Assembly: GCA_964628055.1 (NCBI GenBank)
Contig: CAZVNL010000003.1
Coordinates: forward strand, 32,558-96,557
Reading direction: 5' to 3'
Length of the DNA: 64,000 bases
Source: CAZBEL01 sp964628055
GTDB taxonomy: Bacteria; Fidelibacterota; Marinisomatia; Marinisomatales; TCS56
Both the position numbers and the translations under genes were made by a program. A model generated the notes under the pieces. The model was given only the letters and a program-made list of their open reading frames with translations, was not told the origin of the DNA and did no database searches. Positions 17,512 to 25,262 of the stretch are shown here, in pieces (the first letter of the stretch is position 1; every line of letters begins with the position of its first letter).

Positions 17512-18951
17512 TTATTGGCAATGGGAGGTACGATTTTGTAAGAATTGATCTTTGATCGTTAAAAGATATTCATACGCCGCTTCGTAGGTATTTTCAATCT
17601 CGCCGCCCAGGATGGCTTCTTCGATGGCGGCTTTAATTTTCCCCACCAGTTTCCCTTCACCGATTCCACAGACGCGCATAATAACGTCTCCGCGAACTGG
17701 AGATTGGAAAGCTTGCATGGCGTCACGTTCCTGAACATCCTGCATTTTCCGTTCAACACGTTCGAAGTTACCCATATACTGCTGTACCAACCGTGGGTTT
17801 TTACTGGTTATATCAGCTCGACAGAGAGTCATGAGATCGTCAATATCATCCCCTGCTGCCACCATAAGCCGGCGGACCGCCGAATCGGTGACCCCTTCTT
17901 TGGCCAAAACAATGGGACGCAGGTGGAGTTCAGTCATTTTCTTTAAATAATCCCGCAACTCGTTGGGGAGTTTCATCCGCCGGGCGATTTGATCCAGCAT
18001 CTTAGACCCCACGTAATCATGACCGTAAAATGTGTAACCGCGTCGCTGATCAATACGTCGGGTGCGTGGTTTGGCAATATCATGAACCAGGGCGGCAAAG
18101 CGTATCTTCATCTTATCCGACAAACGGGCTGCGTTATCCACCACCTGGAGGGTGTGGGCGAAAATGTCTTTATGGTGCCACTCGGGAGTCTGCTCCAAAC
18201 CGTACATGGCATGGATTTCAGGAAAGACAAACCGCATGAGTCCCGATTCCTGTAGAATCAGGAGCCCAACAGAAGGTTTAGGTGTTTGCAAGATCTTCGT
18301 AAACTCGACAGTAATCCGTTCCTGGGAGACGATGGTAATGCGATGCGCCTGATGAACCATAGCCGTCAGGCAGCCTGGACTCAGGGTAAAGCGCAACTCC
18401 GAGGTAAAATAGGCAGCCCGTAACATGCGCAGCGGATCTTCGGCAAACGTCTCTTCCGGGTTGAGGGGAGTGACCAACAACTGCTTCCGGAGATCGGCAA
18501 TCCCCCCGTGAGGATCATACAAATTCCCGAAGTGCTCCGGGCGTATGTCCATGGCCATGGCATTAATGGTAAAATCACGCCGGAGCAGATCCCCTTCTAA
18601 ATCCGTGTAACGAACAGTGGTAGGTTTACGGGAGTCTGGCTGGTACGTCTCCTTACGTGCTGCAGCTACTTCTACAGCCAAGGGTTTACAAGGAATTTTG
18701 GCCGTGGAAAACTTGGGGAAAGGAATAATCTTTTTAACTCCCAATTCACGGGCTAACGCCTGGGCAAATTCAATCCCATCGCCTACCACCATTAAGTCCA
18801 CCTCTTTCAAAGGTCGTTGCAGGAAAAGATCCCGGACAAAGCCCCCTACAACATACACTTCTTGACCCCGGCGGGCAGCCACTGCGCTCACCTGTTGCAA
18901 CAAGGCGGCACACCGGGTATGGGGTTGGAGCAAATCCTTAATGTTGGTCAT
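17512..18951 (-). CDS. cca: tRNA CCA-adding nucleotidyltransferase / poly(A) polymerase with HD domain
   Basis: 479 aa from the ATG at 18951; the frame opens to a TTG at 18990 that seems too early. The class II head has VVGGFVRDLFL; the metal-binding pair that is normally DxD reads Glu50-Val-Asp52 (KEVDLMVVG), an uncommon Asp-to-Glu change. The basic RRDFTINAMAMD motif follows, then RNA-binding segments and an HD domain (HHKDIFAHTLQVVD and ALVHDIAK), as in FCB-type enzymes. CCA addition cannot be separated from A-adding or poly(A) activity by eye. Confidence 0.88.
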   Translation of the reverse strand: MTNIKDLLQPHTRCAALLQQVSAVAARRGQEVYVVGGFVRDLFLQRPLKEVDLMVVGDGIEFAQALARELGVKKIIPFPKFSTAKIPCKPLAVEVAAARKETYQPDSRKPTTVRYTDLEGDLLRRDFTINAMAMDIRPEHFGNLYDPHGGIADLRKQLLVTPLNPEETFAEDPLRMLRAAYFTSELRFTLSPGCLTAMVHQAHRITIVSQERITVEFTKILQTPKPSVGLLILQESGLMRFVFPEIHAMYGLEQTPEWHHKDIFAHTLQVVDNAARLSDKMKIRFAALVHDIAKPRTRRIDQRRGYTFYGHDYVGSKMLDQIARRMKLPNELRDYLKKMTELHLRPIVLAKEGVTDSAVRRLMVAAGDDIDDLMTLCRADITSKNPRLVQQYMGNFERVERKMQDVQERDAMQAFQSPVRGDVIMRVCGIGEGKLVGKIKAAIEEAILGGEIENTYEAAYEYLLTIKDQFLQNRTSHCQ

Positions 18952-19011
18952 AGCGTAAATTACAAACCGTGATACATTACGAAAGTTCAAAACTTAAGTA
19001 AAGCACTCAAA

Positions 19012-19026
19012 TGATTATCATTATCA
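19012..19026. promoter_or_regulatory. Fur-box-like palindrome
   Basis: TGATTATCATTATCA matches the 7-1-7 Fur consensus TGATAATNATTATCA at all defined positions but one. It lies in the divergent gap, 61 bp from the cca start and 44 bp from the DUF4835 start. Part of the match arises from a short TCAT/TTA repetitive tract, so a chance origin is possible. No iron gene adjoins it. Confidence 0.4.
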
Positions 19027-19069
19027 TCATTTAACTTGCTCCGGTAAAAGGGCTAAGCATAGTTTCCAT

Positions 19070-19918
19070 ATGATGGGTAACAAAAAATACATCTTAATCG
19101 TTCCATTATTAGTCAGCCAGCTCTGGGGCCAATTCGGAAAGGTCACTGTGGTTTTCGATGACCACCTGCTCCGCGACACGGAGCGTCAACTCCTGTACCC
19201 TCTCAAAGAGGACATCCAGCGATTCCTGACCACAACCGTTTGGAATGCAGAGTATAGTGATCTAAATATTCCCCTGCACATACAATTCATTTTCGAAGGC
19301 ACTGCCACCAAAGGGTCAGTGGAAACCTATTTGGCCCAAACGCTCGTCACTAACGGCAGCGATCAACGTTATTTCGATACCGCTTTACAATTCTTCTACA
19401 ACGCTGGAAGCTCCCTCTACTACGATCCAGTACGGTTTGATCCCCTCACCAGCTTCCTGGCTTACTATGCCTTCCTTGTTTTAGCCATGGAGATGGACAC
19501 CTACGAACCCAATGGGGGTACTCCGGTCTTTGAACAGTGTCGGGCCCTTGCCCTGCGCGGAATTGCCAGTGATTACACCCAGGGATGGGATAACCGCATG
19601 AAGGAGGTGGATCTGCTCATCTCCAACTTTGGTTTAAGGAAAGCCCGTTATTCTTATTACTACGCCATGGAGTTGGTGGCCGATGGAGAACTGGCGTATG
19701 CCGTGGAACAATTCCAAAAAATGATCGCCGGGCTCAACGAGGTTTATGATCGCTCCCCCCGGGAACACTACACCGTTTTATTTTTAGGCGCTCACGCCAA
19801 GGACTTGGCTCGTGTCTTAGGGAAATTGCGCCAGAAAACGATGTTGGAAAACCTGATGGAATTGGATCGGGATAACGAATCCCTCTACGAAGAAGCTTTA
19901 CGCGCGATCGCTCCATAA
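19070..19918 (+). CDS. DUF4835 (PorD-like) secreted protein
   Basis: 282 aa with signal peptide (YILIVPLLVSQLWGQ). The body matches the pattern of DUF4835: an early VVFDDHLLRDTERQLLYPL region, WNAEYSDLNIPLHIQF, then LTSFLAYYAFLVLAMEMDTY with the predicted helices. In Bacteroidetes such proteins are named PorD and linked to type IX secretion; whether this organism has that system cannot be seen here. Its last 34 bp overlap the 3' end of the convergent glycosyltransferase gene. Identification is by remembered family pattern. Confidence 0.65.
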   Translation: MMGNKKYILIVPLLVSQLWGQFGKVTVVFDDHLLRDTERQLLYPLKEDIQRFLTTTVWNAEYSDLNIPLHIQFIFEGTATKGSVETYLAQTLVTNGSDQRYFDTALQFFYNAGSSLYYDPVRFDPLTSFLAYYAFLVLAMEMDTYEPNGGTPVFEQCRALALRGIASDYTQGWDNRMKEVDLLISNFGLRKARYSYYYAMELVADGELAYAVEQFQKMIAGLNEVYDRSPREHYTVLFLGAHAKDLARVLGKLRQKTMLENLMELDRDNESLYEEALRAIAP

Positions 19919-20928
19919 GTCTGGTGGCGCATTACATAGTGTTCCCAGACGACACTGCCCTTGTAGAAATAACGTAGCAAGAACCGATCTTTCAAGGTCC
20001 GTAAAGCACGCATTCGTCGCCGCCGGCGGCTGATAACATGGGGATGGGCCAGAAGCCAACCCTGGGCCATCAAAATACCCTGGACGTGCCTGAAATCCCC
20101 CTTTGTTACAGCATAAACAAAAGCCACCCACTCCAAAGTATACCGTAGGGGGAAAAGGTACAGCGCCAGGGGTAAGTTATAATTAGAAAGCAACATGAGC
20201 ATGGAATTGCGATGGTTCAGGTAGTACTTCCGGGTAGAATTCATGGGTAGCGAAACGGCGTTTTTGTGGTACACTACCGATTGGGGAACACACCACACCT
20301 GATACCCCATGAGGTACAAACGCCAGCATAAATCCACCTCCTCCATGTGGGCAAAGAAGGTTTCATCAAAAGCGCCTGCGGCTAAAAAAAGTTCCTTGCG
20401 AAGGAGAATAGCCGTTCCGGAAGCCCAGAAAATTCGCCGGGGTGTGTCGTATTGCCCCCGATCCACCTCCTGAGCCAAAAAGAGTCTACCCCGGGCAAAG
20501 GGAAAGCATAATACATCCATGAGCCCCCCGGCAGCACCGGCGTAGTCGAAACGATCCCGCTGATAATAATTCAATAACTTAGGTTGCACGGCTGCCACCC
20601 GGTCGTGGGTATCAAGATACTCCACTAACGGCTCAATCCAATCCGGCTCTTGAACAGTGTCGTTATTTAAAAACAAGACGTAGTCACCTTTGGCCTGGGT
20701 TACCCCACGGTTACACCCTCCGGCATAGCCATAGTTGCGTTTCAACTCCACGAGATGCACTTCGGGGTGATGTTCTTTTACCCATTCGGGACTCCCATCA
20801 TCCGAACCATTGTCTACAACAATAATCTCCAGTGAGTTGTAGGTCGCCTGTTGGAGCGAAGCCAGACACTCCTTCAACACCGCTACCCCATTCCAATGAG
20901 GTATGATGATGGAGACTCGGAGGTGCAT
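19885..20928 (-). CDS. Family 2 glycosyltransferase (rhamnosyltransferase-like)
   Basis: 347 aa. GT-A fold at residues 1-230 with SIIIPHWNGVAVLKECL, VDNGSDDGS, the DxD-equivalent FLNNDTVQEPDW, and acceptor-side FAHMEEVDLCWRLYLMGY (EEVDLCWR is the family ED motif). The C-terminal ~100 residues hold a hydrophobic, Arg-rich segment (SRRRRRMRALRTL) that may contact the membrane. Most like enzymes building O-antigen or cell-surface glycan chains. ATG start. It converges on, and overlaps, the DUF4835 gene. Confidence 0.92.
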   Translation of the reverse strand: MHLRVSIIIPHWNGVAVLKECLASLQQATYNSLEIIVVDNGSDDGSPEWVKEHHPEVHLVELKRNYGYAGGCNRGVTQAKGDYVLFLNNDTVQEPDWIEPLVEYLDTHDRVAAVQPKLLNYYQRDRFDYAGAAGGLMDVLCFPFARGRLFLAQEVDRGQYDTPRRIFWASGTAILLRKELFLAAGAFDETFFAHMEEVDLCWRLYLMGYQVWCVPQSVVYHKNAVSLPMNSTRKYYLNHRNSMLMLLSNYNLPLALYLFPLRYTLEWVAFVYAVTKGDFRHVQGILMAQGWLLAHPHVISRRRRRMRALRTLKDRFLLRYFYKGSVVWEHYVMRHQTYGAIARKASS

Positions 20929-21075
20929 GGATTTAAAAAAGACTAATCGTAAGGTCTAAAAGATAGTGATCGTAAAGTCACGTCAAATAGGGTAATCCCG
21001 GGTCGGTTTATCGTACCCTCTCCAGGTCACAAAGGCGCTGATAGGTTTTTATGGAGCTTGGTAAATTAACGAACT

Positions 21076-24009
21076 TCAAAGATCGTTTTGTTGACGGATT
21101 TCCTCCAACATGCGTTTGGCTTCCTGATCCTGGGGATTTTCCTCCAACCAGGTAGTCAACACCGCCTCCGCCTCGGCGGGTAATTCCAACTTTTTGTAGG
21201 CAAAGACCAGATGGGAAACAATCTCCGGATACACTTTCATCCATTCCGACCAAGCCTTCTGGCTGACTCCGCTGTTTTGAATACCGCCCGACTGAATCCG
21301 GGTCTTTAACTCCTGGTATATCCGATACAGTCCTGCGAAAATGTCTTTCCCGCGCTCATAATCCTGCAACTCTATTAAATAAGATTGCCCATAGATGATA
21401 CGATCCCGAAGGGATAAGTCGTGCCGTTTTAGGAGCGCATCCAGCACCTGGCGCAATTTCTCTGGATTCCCCAAACCGTAATACAAACGACCCAGTTGAT
21501 AATAAAGTTCTTTGGAATCCATCCTAATCGTTTCTTCGGGAATATTCGTGGCCATTTTCTCCAGAACATCTATTACCTGTTGTTTACTTTGGGCAATCTG
21601 TACGGAATCAACCCCGGGATTTCGGCTTATCCGTTGATACTCCAGGAAATCGTGCACCGCCAATTGCATGTAGGCACTGCGATAATTTTGCAAGAGGCGG
21701 ATAATCTGGGGATTGTAATAGACTTCTGGATTTCCCAAGTGACGGAAGAGATATTTATCATTATTGTCCCGGAACCAATATTTCCCTTCCGCTTTTTGCC
21801 AATCCCAGCCTCCAAAAGGTTGAGACCAGGTTTCGGCATCGATGTCGGTCATGAGGTGGGCGGCCATACGATCGGGGTTAATACTCTTGGTAGGATAGGG
21901 GCGGAGTCGGTAGGTGAGACCTTCCATTTCCAGGTATTTTTCCAACCCGATGCGGTTCCCCGGGGAGACCGTCACGGCAAAATAAATGGGAACCCGCCAG
22001 TTGGCATCATTAATGATCTGCATGATCATCAAGTCCTGAACCTTCAAAGCTACCTTGGCATAAGTGGGCTTCACGGTCCAGGTGATCTGTTGTTTGCTCT
22101 TTACCGGAAAAGTTACCTCCCGCGTGCTCCAACGCTGCAATCCCGCCGTTAAACGATCAATTTGGTCATCGGTAAGTTTCACAAAGCGCGTGGAGTCCGG
22201 CCGCGCGTCGCGCAACTGACGGATATACCAGGGAGTATTCAACAGGCTGAGATTGGCTACCGTCACGTCCCGACGAATCCCCTCCACCTCCTGGAGATAC
22301 CACACGGGGAAAGTGTCGTTATCCCCATTCGTGAACAGTACCCCATTCGGTTCACAAGACTGGAGCAGGTTGTAACTATAATCCCAGGCCAAGAAGTTCC
22401 CGGAACGGTCGTGGGTGTGGTAATTTGCTTTCAGCATCACACCCGGGATCAGAAACAACTGGGCCACAATGGCCGCTACCGTCACCTTACGGCCCGGATT
22501 ATCACCAAAGCGTTTTAACAGCCACTCATGGAGGGCCGCGGCACCTATCCCAATCCAGATGGAGAAAGCCAAGAAACTGCCCACGTAGGAATAATCCCGT
22601 TCTCGCGGTTGGGGATTGTCCTGGTTAAGGTAAACAATAATGGCCATACCGGTCATAAGGAACAGGGTAGCCACCAGAAAGGCTTTTTCACCATCCCGTT
22701 TAAAATGATAGAACATGCCCCCCAATCCCAATAAAAAGGCTAAGGGTAAGCCGAATTGAAACCAATCTACCCCGTCTTGAGGGGTGGGATGCGTTAGGGG
22801 ATTTGCCCCCATAGCTGTGACCCCTGGACTACCGGCAGGACCCCGCCCTGCAAACTGCCAGAGAAAATAGCGCCAGTACATTTTTTTTACTTGGTAGCTC
22901 CAGAAGAAGTCCCACTGCTTCCCCAGGTTGTAGGTCATGTAGCGCCGTTTTTGCTGCGCCGTATACTTACCATTGGTAGGTGGCCCAACAACTTCGTGCT
23001 GAGGCGGCAACCCGTCATAACGCCGGGGCAGTTGTCCTACCCTTCCATACTGTTCCCTTTCCAGGTACGAGATGGCGGCAGCTATAGTCTCCGGATCATT
23101 TTCGTTAATACCCGGGTCCTTCTGTGAACGGATGAAAATCAAAGCGTAACTGGAATAACCAATCAGGATCAATACTGCCGAGGTCATAGCCACGGAAAGC
23201 ATCTGTTTCTTGTTAGCAATGGCCCATACCATGCCTCCAGCCACCAAAAGAACGGCCAGGATTACCCCTAACAACCCAAAGCTCCGGGCTAACTTTGGCA
23301 ATCCTTTAATGATGCCATTGTGAATGATTAGAAAGGTTACCCCGGTAATCAGGATGGCGACGAAAAAGGTTTTCCAACTGAATTTCAGTTTACGAAAATA
23401 GATGACCAGGGCGATAAAGGGCAGGGTGAGGAGATTCAACAAATGCACCCCGGTGGCTAGGCCTAACATATACGCGATAATCAAAATGTACCGCTCACTT
23501 CCCGGTTGGTCCTCACGTTCGTTCCAAAGCAGGATAAGCCACACCACGATCGCTGTAAAGAAGGTGCTCATGGCATAAACCTCGGCTTCCACGGCGTTGA
23601 ACCAATGGCTATCGGTGAAAGCAAATGTCAGGGAGCCTACCAGTGCCCCACCAAAGGCCACCAAAACATCTTTCCGGTTTTCAATTGGGCCGCGCCATTG
23701 AGTCACAAATTTCACAATGATCAGATACAGCAACATAACCGCCACGGCGCTTACAATGGGCGATATAAGATTCACCCGGTAGCCAACATCCCCGCTGAAG
23801 GGAATCATGGAAATAATCCGTCCTAAGATGAGATAGAGGGGACTACCCGGTGGATGGGGAACCCCTAACGTGTAGGAAGTGGCAATAAATTCACCACAAT
23901 CCCAATAAGAAACCGTGGGAGCCATGGTGGCAAAATAGACGATAAACGAAATCAGGAGAATGACTCCCGCAATAATCCGATTTAATCGGAGGTAATTTCT
24001 ATCAATCAC
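21076..24009 (-). CDS. DUF2723 (TMEM260-like) membrane protein with C-terminal helical repeats
   Basis: 977 aa. The first ~190 residues carry the DUF2723 signature (ATMAPTVSYWDCGEFIATSY, LGVPHPPGSPLYLILGR) with the catalytic-type Asp-Cys-Gly-Glu typical of GT-C glycosyltransferases. About ten more hydrophobic helices follow to ~540, then a soluble region with NGDNDTFPVWYLQEVEGIR, and a C-terminal TPR-like segment (~800-977). Human TMEM260 is a protein O-mannosyltransferase, so O-glycosylation of envelope proteins is plausible but inferred. The GTG start overlaps the DUF1844 stop by 4 bp (GTGA). Confidence 0.88.
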   Translation of the reverse strand: MIDRNYLRLNRIIAGVILLISFIVYFATMAPTVSYWDCGEFIATSYTLGVPHPPGSPLYLILGRIISMIPFSGDVGYRVNLISPIVSAVAVMLLYLIIVKFVTQWRGPIENRKDVLVAFGGALVGSLTFAFTDSHWFNAVEAEVYAMSTFFTAIVVWLILLWNEREDQPGSERYILIIAYMLGLATGVHLLNLLTLPFIALVIYFRKLKFSWKTFFVAILITGVTFLIIHNGIIKGLPKLARSFGLLGVILAVLLVAGGMVWAIANKKQMLSVAMTSAVLILIGYSSYALIFIRSQKDPGINENDPETIAAAISYLEREQYGRVGQLPRRYDGLPPQHEVVGPPTNGKYTAQQKRRYMTYNLGKQWDFFWSYQVKKMYWRYFLWQFAGRGPAGSPGVTAMGANPLTHPTPQDGVDWFQFGLPLAFLLGLGGMFYHFKRDGEKAFLVATLFLMTGMAIIVYLNQDNPQPRERDYSYVGSFLAFSIWIGIGAAALHEWLLKRFGDNPGRKVTVAAIVAQLFLIPGVMLKANYHTHDRSGNFLAWDYSYNLLQSCEPNGVLFTNGDNDTFPVWYLQEVEGIRRDVTVANLSLLNTPWYIRQLRDARPDSTRFVKLTDDQIDRLTAGLQRWSTREVTFPVKSKQQITWTVKPTYAKVALKVQDLMIMQIINDANWRVPIYFAVTVSPGNRIGLEKYLEMEGLTYRLRPYPTKSINPDRMAAHLMTDIDAETWSQPFGGWDWQKAEGKYWFRDNNDKYLFRHLGNPEVYYNPQIIRLLQNYRSAYMQLAVHDFLEYQRISRNPGVDSVQIAQSKQQVIDVLEKMATNIPEETIRMDSKELYYQLGRLYYGLGNPEKLRQVLDALLKRHDLSLRDRIIYGQSYLIELQDYERGKDIFAGLYRIYQELKTRIQSGGIQNSGVSQKAWSEWMKVYPEIVSHLVFAYKKLELPAEAEAVLTTWLEENPQDQEAKRMLEEIRQQNDL

Positions 24010-24401
24010 GACTCAGTGGTTCCTGACTGAGCGTCCTGCTGTTCCTGTTCCCCGGCCGTGTCTGGTGGATCCTTGGCATCTTTTTGCTCAGTAGAAGGCT
24101 CTTCTTTCGAACTGCTTTCTTTGGACTCTTTGGCGGCCTTTTGTTCTTCAACGTAATTAATCTTTAGCTCCCGGATTACATGGGTTAAATATTGCTCCTC
24201 GGCCTCCGAAAGGTTGCCGGTCATCCGTTTGTAGAGCATGTCTAACATATCGATTGACGTGGCTGCTTGTTGAAGATCCCGCTCCAGTTTATCCGTCATG
24301 GGATTCTTGATTTTACCCATAGCAACCCAGGCGCTATGTACCAGAGATGAGATTAACTGGTCAAAGAGCTGTTCTTCGGTTAAGCGACTTTCCAGAGCCA
24401 T
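24006..24401 (-). CDS. DUF1844 protein
   Basis: 131 aa. The first ~90 residues match DUF1844: LFDQLISSLVHSAWVAMGKI, then SIDMLDMLYKRMTGNLSEAEE. The tail (~90-131) is a highly charged, low-complexity Glu/Lys/Ser/Gln stretch, probably disordered. Function unknown; often beside envelope genes. Coupled to the DUF2723 gene by a 4-bp overlap. Confidence 0.85.
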   Translation of the reverse strand: MALESRLTEEQLFDQLISSLVHSAWVAMGKIKNPMTDKLERDLQQAATSIDMLDMLYKRMTGNLSEAEEQYLTHVIRELKINYVEEQKAAKESKESSSKEEPSTEQKDAKDPPDTAGEQEQQDAQSGTTES

Positions 24402-24649
24402 AATACCCCACTGCGGTTAGTGTTTGACAAACGTTAAGACCTAACGATGGGTTCCCAATAACCTCCTGTCTTGGATAACAGGAAATAAAGCCCCGTAATT
24501 TAGGTTAGGGAGGGGAAAAGGATGAAATAATAATCACCCTCTGTTGTGACCGTTCTTATAATCGACGAGCTCCCTTGGAGGAAGAACGCTTCCCAGCGCT
24601 CCCTTCCCCGAAAGAGAGCTGAACGATTAGAGGGTTATATGTTTGTTGA

Positions 24650-24674
24650 GCCGATAAGCGGATTTAGTATCGGC
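24650..24674 (-). repeat. Hairpin spanning the stop codon of the RRM gene
   Basis: On the minus strand GCCGATA and TATCGGC form a perfect 7-bp stem with an 11-base loop containing the stop codon. No T-run follows. It may be a 3' structure bound by the RRM protein itself or a coincidence. Confidence 0.35.
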
Positions 24675-24936
24675 GCGGACGGGAGGGCCGTTCGCCCCGG
24701 GGACGGGCTTGGTTCACCCGTAGATTACGTCCATTGACTTCAGCTTCGTTTAAAGCTTTTATCGCTTCCTCAGCTTCAGCGTCATTGGGCATCTCTACAA
24801 AACCAAATCCCTTGGACTGACCCGAATAGCGATCGGTAATAATATTAACACTCGCTACTTCTCCATACTCAGAAAACATATTTCTGACTTCTTCTTCGGT
24901 AAGGCTATACGCCATATTACCTACGTATATATTCAT
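24664..24936 (-). CDS. Small RNA-recognition-motif protein
   Basis: 90 aa, one RRM: RNP2 is NIYVGNMAYSLTEEEVRNMF at residues 2-21 and RNP1 is KGFGFVEM at about 42-49. The C-terminal tail is Arg/Pro/Gly rich (RPRGERPSRPRRY), usual for bacterial RRM proteins (RbpA-like). Such proteins bind single-stranded RNA and are often cold-induced in cyanobacteria. ATG start with AAGGA eight bases upstream. It is flanked by long non-coding stretches, so it is probably monocistronic with a long leader. Confidence 0.93.
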   Translation of the reverse strand: MNIYVGNMAYSLTEEEVRNMFSEYGEVASVNIITDRYSGQSKGFGFVEMPNDAEAEEAIKALNEAEVNGRNLRVNQARPRGERPSRPRRY

Positions 24937-25262
24937 CGAACATTCCTTTGCATTGAAGCGCTGTCGAAGTTACGCTACCGCCTAACCAACGCGAACATTA
25001 AGCGCTAACGACCACCCAGTAATTGGTTGGTGGCTTTATGGGGAACATCAAATTTATGAGGCCCCCTCCATTGGTTGATTGAGTATTAAAGCGCCAACCA
25101 GATGATTAACCGGGTATATGCTATCAATCAACCGTTACGGAAACTAAGGCAGGATAGTGGTCCTACCAAGGATAAACATTTACCATCGTAAAATTCTTTT
25201 AGCGCCGTTTTCGCCACCGAAAGAAAGTATTCCGAGAGGAAAAAGAGCCCAGGCCTACCTCG
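24937..25262. other. Intergenic region, likely leader of the RRM gene
   Basis: 326 bp between recG and the RRM gene (both minus strand). No ORF, tRNA or clear promoter was found. The minus strand can form CCACC...GGTGG (around 25013-25034) and a looser GGTTG...CAACC pairing, so a structured 5' leader is possible. The recG 3' end lacks a recognisable terminator. Confidence 0.35.

Noticed and set aside
17494..17513. ACGATA-GTA-TATCGT hairpin followed by T6 on the plus strand
   Set aside because: It has a terminator shape, but no plus-strand gene ends here and the T-run enters the 3' end of cca, so it is not useful as a terminator for a known transcript.
24402..24663. Possible tRNA or small RNA in the gap before the DUF1844 gene
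   Set aside because: No acceptor/T-arm pattern or conserved RNA was found; only a weak CCTGT/ACAGG stem is seen.
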